Shown here: piece after piece, positions 13,840 through 18,103 of the stretch
How the letters are laid out: every line of letters begins with the position of its first letter
Numbering within the stretch: position 1 is the stretch's first letter
Source: JACQKD01 sp964614265
GTDB lineage: Bacteria > Patescibacteriota > Minisyncoccia > Phycocordibacterales > UBA918
Direction of reading: 5' to 3'
DNA: 18,103 bases
Assembly (NCBI GenBank): GCA_964614265.1
Contig: CAZTKT010000019.1
Coordinates: forward strand, 1 to 18,103
The notes under the pieces: generated by a model
The model's input: the letters and a program-made list of their open reading frames with translations, nothing else
Database searches by the model: none
Told to the model about the DNA's origin: nothing
Position numbers and translations under genes: made by a program

Positions 13840-15363
13840 TCAGAAGCGGTCTACGCAAAGCGCGGTCATATTTGATGTGTGCCTTGCCCCGCCCACCCAA
13901 GTGTGCAGCACAAAAACCCGCCCGCTTCGCGGGCGACTCCCTAGTATCTTGTTCCAACGTAAATTCCATATGTCCCGTAGCAACTGATAGCCGCCCTTGC
14001 CCTTGTGCGAGCGCATGGACGAATCATGGCTATTTCGCGTGAAGCGTTTACTACAGGCACTGCACTTAAAAATGTATTTCAGCCCTCCCGACGAGAACCG
14101 CTGTACTCGGGGGCGTAGCGTACGGACAGTGCGGACACGGGGCACTCTCGGAGCTTCTGCTGGTTTGTTCGGGTCGAACAAATATCGGACTTCGGGCGTC
14201 TCACCCGATTTCGATAGCTCTATTGGATATTGAGGCGTAAATGTTTCCTCGGTATTTTCTAGCGACTCCACTTTGTCAGATACGAAGCTACGCATTCCGG
14301 GCTGATTTCTACCGCCACTTTTGTTGAATGCGAAGAAATACTCGCGCTCGCGCCCGTCCCTTTTCTGGATGTACTTGAGGGAGTACGGCTCTACGATGCG
14401 GTTGGCATCGTCATAGCGCAGACGCAAAAGCGTCTGCGTGCGAGCCGCGCGCATAATGGTAGCGCGATGGTCAGCATTGAAATAAGCGAACTGTGCGAAG
14501 CCGTTATCGGGATAACCCGTGAACAGTAGCTCCAGATCTGTCAAAAAAGCCGCGATCGCGTCTTCCACGCCAAGAAAGAACTGCTTGGCGCACACGACGG
14601 ACTTTGCCCACTCCTGCCTATAGTGATCAAAAGCAGTTTTGAGGAGGATACCTTTGAGTGCAAACGGGTTCCGCAAAAAGATGGTCTTTTGTATCAGGGT
14701 GCGCATTACTTCGCGCCTGTCAAGGTTGCCGCCCATCTTTTGAATCGAGTAGGCATAGTCAAAGAGGTCTGGCGCGTGTTGGCGTTGCATCATGCACTTC
14801 AACTTGGTGGCGATGATTTCTTCGAGCTTCATGCAGGGGATGTTGCACGCCACCTCCGCCGCGTCCGAATATGGATGTATGAGGGGTAATTGCTGTATCT
14901 CGAGGATCACCTTATCGAAGCGGGTAATATCCATTGAGACGCGGAGCTTAATGTGTTTGGAGTTGCCGTAGAAGTCCTTGAAGTAGACGCGCACGTCGTA
15001 CACCTTGAGGTCAGGTAGTGGCGCGTCGGTAGCAGTGAATTTTTCCTCCACACGGGTGTCATCCCGCGCGAACACCACCCCCGCCTGTTCCTCTATGGCG
15101 ACGCACACTTTATTTATTTCGGTGCGGAGCACTTTTTGATTTATGTCGTAGGGTATGCCGAAGTCCAAGTCAGCGGAGTAGCGCGTGTCGAGGAAATAAG
15201 CTTTGCGGAGCGCATTGCCACCCTTTAGAAATATCTTGTCTTTGAGACTGCTTTGGGTGAAGATACCGAAAAGGAGCCAGCCGAAGACATAATCACGTTG
15301 TACATCCGAGGTGTGGATTTCAAACTCCTTTGCTTTTGCTTCTATTTCGGCGACATCAATCAT
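13840..15363 (-). CDS. AbiEii-type nucleotidyltransferase fused to WYL-like and zinc-knuckle domains (C-terminal frameshift)
   Basis: 507 residues as sequenced. Residues 20-280 are an AbiEii/AbiGii nucleotidyltransferase: FLKGGNALRKAYFLDTRYSA (45-64), DLDF (65-68) and KLEEIIATKLKCM with HAPDLFDYAY (179-204). These are toxins or effectors of phage-defence and type IV TA systems. Residues ~305-385 (LRLRYDDANRIVEPYSLKYI, then REYFFAFN, FTPQYPIEL) look like a WYL ligand-sensing domain. Then comes CSACSKRF with C434, C437 and H453. After Q460 the frame changes character and runs through a terminator. Removing one T at 13982-13983 gives GGYQCYGTYGIYVGTRY and a TAG at 13941, restoring a fourth zinc ligand. 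I therefore take the real gene as 13941-15363. No AbiEi partner is adjacent. Confidence 0.85.
   Translation of the reverse strand: MIDVAEIEAKAKEFEIHTSDVQRDYVFGWLLFGIFTQSSLKDKIFLKGGNALRKAYFLDTRYSADLDFGIPYDINQKVLRTEINKVCVAIEEQAGVVFARDDTRVEEKFTATDAPLPDLKVYDVRVYFKDFYGNSKHIKLRVSMDITRFDKVILEIQQLPLIHPYSDAAEVACNIPCMKLEEIIATKLKCMMQRQHAPDLFDYAYSIQKMGGNLDRREVMRTLIQKTIFLRNPFALKGILLKTAFDHYRQEWAKSVVCAKQFFLGVEDAIAAFLTDLELLFTGYPDNGFAQFAYFNADHRATIMRAARTQTLLRLRYDDANRIVEPYSLKYIQKRDGREREYFFAFNKSGGRNQPGMRSFVSDKVESLENTEETFTPQYPIELSKSGETPEVRYLFDPNKPAEAPRVPRVRTVRTLRPRVQRFSSGGLKYIFKCSACSKRFTRNSHDSSMRSHKGKGGYQLLRDIWNLRWNKILGSRPRSGRVFVLHTWVGGARHTSNMTALCVDRF
13912..13935 (-). terminator. Intrinsic terminator of the AbiEii-WYL gene
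   Basis: 7-bp GC-rich stem (13919-13925 with 13929-13935, TTC loop), followed on the minus strand by GGTTTTTG. It lies just after the TAG at 13941-13943 in the frame that continues the family C-terminus, and inside the longer open frame as sequenced. Confidence 0.8.
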
Positions 15364-15371
15364 GCACGCCT

Positions 15372-15401
15372 AGAATACTCCTTTTTTGCGGTAATAATCA
15401 A
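15372..15401 (-). promoter_or_regulatory. Promoter of the AbiEii-WYL gene
   Basis: Minus strand: TTGATT (15396-15401), 18-bp spacer, TATTCT (15372-15377), then 8 nt to the ATG at 15363. The GGAG just before the -10 is too far from the ATG to be a ribosome site, so a leaderless transcript is likely. Confidence 0.5.
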
Positions 15402-15467
15402 TGGATTGCCCAAAGCGATATTCTTAGAGGCGCGCCGCAACAAAAAACATTTTGGAACTTGTCGGAC

Positions 15468-15914
15468 TTACAAAATTGCCATCCCAATCGCCATACATCG
15501 TTTCAATTTGTGGCTGAGGAGTCTGGCTTTCCGAACTCGTATCATATAGTCGCGCGACCAAAACTTACTTAATAAAACGTGAGGAAAAAATGCGGAGAAA
15601 TAGTGAAAAATTACCTTCATGGCTTCGTTAAATTTTTCAGGTGTTGCGCTATCGCCAAAGACGAGTGCTTCAATGCCAAGTACCGTGTGATTTTCATCTA
15701 GAAATACACCCCGTACTTTAGAGATCATAGAGTCGTGATTTTGTCTGATGAAATTAAATAGTGGCTTCTCATCCAGCGCAGGACCTTGGATTGGGCTTTC
15801 TATGCCAGTTCCTACAAACTTTGCCCTGCGGAGAAACTGCACACCGTACATTTTGCTTGTGCGGTTTTTTTCGATGACTTCTTCGGGGATAAGTTCTTCG
15901 TTTTTGTCTGTCAT
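15468..15914 (-). CDS. RadC/JAB-like protein without the HxHPSG motif, frameshifted C-terminus
   Basis: 148 residues as sequenced from ATG 15914 (the frame is open to 15986). The middle (FLRRAKFVGTGIESPI, then KVRGVFLDENHTVLGIEALV and FGDSATPEKFNEAMK) is reminiscent of the RadC/JAB core, but no HNHPSG metal motif follows. This is a weak resemblance. After SKF (residue 118) the frame becomes basic and atypical. One extra T at the A4 run 15560-15563 (plus strand) would continue as LVARLYDTSSESQTPQPQIE to a TAA at 15424-15426, about 163 residues in all, which looks much more like a protein. A perfect TATAAT lies 9 nt before the ATG. It sits directly upstream of AbiEii, where an antitoxin gene would be expected. 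Confidence 0.65.
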   Translation of the reverse strand: MTDKNEELIPEEVIEKNRTSKMYGVQFLRRAKFVGTGIESPIQGPALDEKPLFNFIRQNHDSMISKVRGVFLDENHTVLGIEALVFGDSATPEKFNEAMKVIFHYFSAFFPHVLLSKFWSRDYMIRVRKARLLSHKLKRCMAIGMAIL

Positions 15915-15923
15915 ATTGGCATG

Positions 15924-15929
15924 ATTATA
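15924..15929 (-). promoter_or_regulatory. -10 box of the RadC-like gene
   Basis: A perfect TATAAT on the minus strand ends 9 nt before the ATG at 15914, the same geometry as at prfB, avd, the ABC operon and AbiEii. No convincing -35. Confidence 0.45.
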
Positions 15930-16078
15930 CGCGATATTTGAAAGATCGCATGCTACCCCTGCCCGGCGAGGACAAAACTGGCTCATCTCTAAGACGGACG
16001 AGACTGATAGAGTTGTAGTCCAAGTTTGTGGTATTATCCTTATAATACTCTTTAATAGATTGAAAAATCTTTATTTTT

Positions 16079-16831
16079 ATGGTCATAGAAGAGGAACTTT
16101 TATATACGGTTGACGAACATAACGAGCCCATCGAGCCTGCCTCCAGAAAACTCTCTCACCAGCAATGGATTTGGCATAGGACATGCCAAATTTGGGTCAT
16201 CAACGATAAACACCAAGTGCTTTGCCAAAGAAGATCGTTGTTAAAAGATATGAATCCGGGCAAATGGGAGGCAATCTTTGGTGGTCACATGGCTCCGAAG
16301 CAGGAATACATCGACTGTGCGGTCGGTGAACTACAAGAAGAGTTAGGGATAGCAGTAAAGAAAGATGATCTCCACTTTTTATTTGTAAACAAGAGTGAAA
16401 AAGATACTGAATTTCAAGGAATTTTTTATGTAAAGTGGAATGGTGATTCTGTGAGTTTGCAGCTCGAAAAAGAAGAGGTGGAAGAAGTTATGTGGATTCC
16501 TATGAAAGACCTGAAGAATGTATTCACAAGAAAGGATGCTAACTGGAGCAACTTTGGCTATGAAATGAAAGTCTTGCGAGATTTGCAAAACAGTGAACCC
16601 TCCGCCGACAGAGTCGGCGGTTTCCTAGCTCCGTTCGAGTCCGAATTGCAGTTGCCCTCTGTCTTCTTTTTCCTGGTGAGCGACATACGCAAGTATGGTT
16701 TTTTCATTTACTCCGACGGTAGAGACGAGAAATACCCTCGTGACCAGATACCGCCTCTGCCCCAGATTGCCTTTTGCATAAAACCATACTTTGCTTTGAA
16801 TGTTTTGGCACTTTGGGATTTCATGAATTGA
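16079..16831 (+). CDS. Nudix hydrolase (IPP-isomerase-like); open frame runs past the domain end
   Basis: As sequenced the frame gives 250 residues, but only about 1-172 are Nudix-like. The start EEELLYTVDEHNEPIEPASR and HRTCQIWVINDKHQVLCQRR are typical of the IDI-like Nudix group. The Nudix box is GGHMAPKQEYIDCAVGELQE followed by ELGI: the metal-binding EE pair is kept, but the usual upstream glutamate is Q and the conserved arginine is G. The last 70 residues are the antisense of the TnpA gene and of a hairpin, so they are probably not native. Either one T is missing near 16582 (giving DFAKQ and a TGA at 16594) or the insertion of the IS displaced the stop codon. Natural length would then be about 172. 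Confidence 0.82.
   Translation: MVIEEELLYTVDEHNEPIEPASRKLSHQQWIWHRTCQIWVINDKHQVLCQRRSLLKDMNPGKWEAIFGGHMAPKQEYIDCAVGELQEELGIAVKKDDLHFLFVNKSEKDTEFQGIFYVKWNGDSVSLQLEKEEVEEVMWIPMKDLKNVFTRKDANWSNFGYEMKVLRDLQNSEPSADRVGGFLAPFESELQLPSVFFFLVSDIRKYGFFIYSDGRDEKYPRDQIPPLPQIAFCIKPYFALNVLALWDFMN
16602..16620. terminator. 8-bp hairpin between the Nudix and TnpA genes
   Basis: Arms 16602-16609 and 16613-16620 are exact complements with an AGA loop, followed by TTTCC on the plus strand. It can end the Nudix transcript, and also resembles the subterminal hairpin of an IS200/IS605 end: the core GACAGAGTC recurs in the hairpin at 17112-17126 on the other side of tnpA. Confidence 0.6.
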
Positions 16832-17064
16832 ATGACGTCGGCAACTGAAATTCTCGGAGGTATGCAGAGTACCATGTGTATATGATCGGGTTGTACGTTG
16901 ACCGCAATTACCTCGATATCGGTGTGGAGATCCTCCATTGTTTTGAAATACTGCTCCGCCTCATCTTTTATGTTGTTCACAAAGAGCTTGCGACGATATC
17001 GAGGCGTCCAGACGATATGGTACTCCGTCTTGTACACGCAGTGAGCTCCGTACCGGTATCTCAT
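16708..17064 (-). CDS. tnpA: IS200/IS605 TnpA transposase, frameshifted
   Basis: 118 residues as sequenced. YHIVWTPRYRRKLF (15-28) and the HUH motif QPDHIHMVLCIPP (H61, H63) identify a Y1 single-strand transposase. The frame ends in GYFSSLPSE-stop, while removing two bases (TC, near 16728-16732) gives GYFVSTVGVNEKTILAYVAH and continues QEKEDRGQLQFGLERS to a TAG at 16625-16627. That lost segment contains Y-x3-Q (AYVAHQ), the catalytic tyrosine and its glutamine, so the protein as written could not cut DNA. A 17-bp inverted repeat (17005-17021 with 17082-17098) would enclose the start codon in the mRNA. Confidence 0.88.
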   Translation of the reverse strand: MRYRYGAHCVYKTEYHIVWTPRYRRKLFVNNIKDEAEQYFKTMEDLHTDIEVIAVNVQPDHIHMVLCIPPRISVADVIQFMKSQSAKTFKAKYGFMQKAIWGRGGIWSRGYFSSLPSE

Positions 17065-17098
17065 CGTCTATACTCTATCACACCATATCGTCTGGACG
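17005..17098 (-). promoter_or_regulatory. 17-bp inverted repeat spanning the tnpA translation start
   Basis: 17005-17021 and 17082-17098 are exact reverse complements separated by 60 nt that hold the ATG at 17062-17064. In the mRNA the 5' leader would pair with codons 14-19. IS200-type tnpA genes are known to be repressed by leader structure; here the partner lies within the coding region. Confidence 0.5.
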
Positions 17099-17111
17099 GG
17101 CAACTCCATCA

Positions 17112-17126
17112 CCAGACAGAGTCTGG
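17112..17126. repeat. Hairpin upstream of tnpA (probable IS end)
   Basis: CCAGAC, AGA loop, GTCTGG; an alternative outer pairing AACTCCA (17102-17108) with TGGAGTT (17124-17130) exists. Shares GACAGAGTC with the hairpin at the other side of tnpA. Confidence 0.55.
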
Positions 17127-17233
17127 AGTTTTTTGTTGCTTAATAAAACCCAATTTATGACCCCATAGCGTGGCTTTCAGAACTTTATAAGGATAGGGAT
17201 TACATCAGGCAAGTGACAAATGAGCTGTCGTCG

Positions 17234-17818
17234 TTAGTTATGGTTAGTGGTCAAAAAGCTTCGTAACTCGTCAACTGTTTTTGCTTCACCTCGCAATACT
17301 CCATCGTAAACATCTACAGATACAAACTCTTTTCCAACCCCATACAAGTTCATTTCAATAAGTTCTTCTTTTAGTGAAAGTATAGTGATACGTCTGTCTT
17401 CACTAGCGTTCAGTAGCTCATTTGCGTACCGATTTGTATCGCCAGTATGCGATTCTGGTTTTTGTAGCCAAATATCAATTTTCCAAACGCTATTACCAAA
17501 ATTGATATCGGGAGATATCCAGTATCCGAATGGTCTTTTAACCGAATCTGTATGTGGGTAATTTACTCTATCTGCAGATTTGAACTTTGAAGTTTGGTCT
17601 AATTTGATGAGTCCACCACATAACTTGGCAAACAAATCTTTAGATGCATCGTCACTAATAATATCAATATCCAAATCAGGATAATTTAGGAGTTTATAGG
17701 AATAGCTCCCACCAATTGAAACTTTTCCGTATTGCTCTAGAATTGGGAGCAGTACTTCCTCTAATAAAGATGTGGCTTCAGTGTGTAACTCTTCTTGTTT
17801 TTGTAAAAGCGGGTGCAT
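17234..17818 (-). CDS. Nucleotidyltransferase-fold protein (GS-DxD), substrate unknown
   Basis: 194 residues. VSIGGSYSYKLLNYPDLDID (33-52) is the nucleotidyltransferase signature: GGS, then D50 and D52 (or D48 and D50), and a third acidic position at D115 in WKIDIWLQ. This matches the minimal polymerase-beta fold seen in antibiotic nucleotidyltransferases and in MNT-type antitoxin/toxin pairs. The remainder is not recognised. No HEPN partner gene lies beside it. A TATCCT lies 7 nt before the ATG, again close. It sits between the IS and the tRNA-Glu spacer and appears to be an accessory gene. Confidence 0.8.
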   Translation of the reverse strand: MHPLLQKQEELHTEATSLLEEVLLPILEQYGKVSIGGSYSYKLLNYPDLDIDIISDDASKDLFAKLCGGLIKLDQTSKFKSADRVNYPHTDSVKRPFGYWISPDINFGNSVWKIDIWLQKPESHTGDTNRYANELLNASEDRRITILSLKEELIEMNLYGVGKEFVSVDVYDGVLRGEAKTVDELRSFLTTNHN

Positions 17819-17894
17819 ATACCAAAGGATATCACAAGTTCTGAACTCCCTTTAGGGTGTCTTGAATTACTTTGCAATATATGGCTTCTAAAGC

Positions 17895-17916
17895 TGTGAC
17901 CCTACGGGGAATCGAA
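17895..17916. repeat. 22-bp copy of the tRNA-Glu 3' end
   Basis: 17895-17916 is identical to 18049-18070, the acceptor/T-arm 3' end of tRNA-Glu plus 2 bp of flank. The copies are 132 bp apart in the same orientation, the arrangement left by integrases that use tRNA 3' ends as attachment sites. Confidence 0.8.
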
Positions 17917-17935
17917 GCTTACAGCTTCAGTACAG

Positions 17936-17979
17936 GTTGTCGATATTTTGTTTCCTTACGTCACAAAATATCTGGCAAC
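17936..17979. repeat. Imperfect hairpin sharing its arm with the RT terminator
   Basis: GATATTTTGT (17942-17951) pairs with ACAAAATATC (17963-17972), with GTTG/CAAC outside. The segment 17941-17955 is identical to 1513-1527, the right arm of the hairpin behind the RT gene. It lies within the spacer between the tRNA-Glu fragment and tRNA-Glu. Confidence 0.6.
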
Positions 17980-18004
17980 CTTTTCGAATCCCCTACCATC
18001 CCTT

Positions 18005-18048
18005 TCGGCACAGTAAGACCGCCCATGCGGGCGGTCTTACTGTGCCGA
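18005..18048 (-). terminator. Perfect 20-bp hairpin next to tRNA-Glu
   Basis: Arms 18005-18024 and 18029-18048 are exact reverse complements around an ATGC loop, starting 3 nt after the mature tRNA 3' end on the minus strand. It lacks a T-tract. It may terminate tRNA transcription, mark a 3' processing site, or be a small palindromic insertion between the two 22-bp repeats. Confidence 0.6.
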
Positions 18049-18050
18049 TG

Positions 18051-18103
18051 TGACCCTACGGGGAATCGAACCCCGATTTAAGGCTTGAAAAGCCTCCGTC
18101 CTA
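18051..18103 (-). tRNA. tRNA-Glu (anticodon TTC), 5' part beyond the window
   Basis: Partial tRNA read from 18103 down: anticodon stem GAGGC/GCCTT with loop TTTTCAA giving TTC, T arm CGGGG-TTCGATT-CCCCG, acceptor 3' strand TAGGGTC, discriminator A (18051). CCA is not encoded. The D arm and 5' acceptor strand lie outside the window. Confidence 0.92.

Larger units (their letters stand above)
16602..17130 (-). mobile_element. IS200/IS605-family insertion sequence, tnpA only (approximate limits)
   Basis: A Y1-type tnpA gene flanked by two hairpins with the same GACAGAGTC core (16602-16620 and 17112-17126), as expected for IS200-like elements whose ends are recognised as hairpins rather than inverted repeats. 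No tnpB is present and exact cleavage sites cannot be fixed. The end at 16602 lies at the 3' end of the Nudix gene. Confidence 0.55.

Noticed and set aside
13840..13940. Extra C-terminal domain of the AbiEii protein
   Set aside because: It reads through an intrinsic terminator and follows a likely one-base insertion; composition is not protein-like.
16625..16831. Extra C-terminal domain of the Nudix protein
   Set aside because: It is the antisense of tnpA and of a hairpin.
17872..18081. Plus-strand open frame at the right end
   Set aside because: It crosses the tRNA-Glu fragment, three hairpins and tRNA-Glu itself; no coding signature.
1..18103. UGA recoding (Gracilibacteria-type code)
   Set aside because: RF2 is present and TGA ends genes with coupled ATGA overlaps at 8581 and 9819.
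1..18103. CRISPR array
   Set aside because: No regularly spaced repeats; the only direct repeats are single pairs at tRNA ends and one hairpin arm.

Overview
The window looks like part of a Candidate Phyla Radiation (Patescibacteria, Parcubacteria-like) genome. The basis is the gene set, not a marker gene: an ftsE-ftsX-pyrG run beside a shortened peptide chain release factor 2, short intergenic gaps, several start codons sitting directly behind a -10 box, and a DGR-type reverse transcriptase with an Avd-like four-helix-bundle protein. TGA is a normal stop codon (two ATGA overlaps, RF2 present), so this is not one of the UGA-recoding lineages. The phylum assignment is inference.

Layout. (1) 1-1.5 kb: Avd-like gene (-) and a DGR-type reverse transcriptase (+) that start back to back; the RT is split by a frameshift at a GA repeat. 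A strong hairpin and tRNA-Gln follow. (2) 1.65-6.6 kb, minus strand: prfB, then ftsE-ftsX-pyrG and an HTH protein packed tightly. (3) 6.77-7.02 kb: tRNA-Thr(GGT) and tRNA-Thr(CGT), with a short copy of the CGT tRNA 3' end next to it. (4) 7.1-9.6 kb, minus: ABC exporter ATPase, its permease, and a sugar-phosphate nucleotidyltransferase. (5) 9.65-11.65 kb, minus: ketoacyl synthase III (FabH-like) with a clear terminator, then an unknown protein translationally coupled to a 55-residue membrane protein. (6) 11.9-13.8 kb, minus: secreted GH18-type glycosidase and an SH3b-M23 peptidase, a cell-wall hydrolase pair. (7) 13.9-18.1 kb: accessory island ending in tRNA-Glu(TTC): AbiEii nucleotidyltransferase fused to a WYL-like domain and zinc-knuckle tail, a RadC-like partner, a Nudix protein, an IS200/IS605 TnpA, a GS-DxD nucleotidyltransferase, and a palindrome-rich spacer holding a 22-bp copy of the tRNA-Glu 3' end.

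Main observations. Five accessory genes (RT, AbiEii, RadC-like, Nudix, TnpA) each show a small indel-type frameshift after which the family-like C-terminus continues in another frame, while the housekeeping genes are intact. This means either decay or phase variation of the mobile complement, or local sequence error. The most system-like novelty is the two-gene RadC-like / AbiEii-WYL-zinc module, with no AbiEi antitoxin visible, and the divergent Avd/RT pair without a recognisable template repeat.
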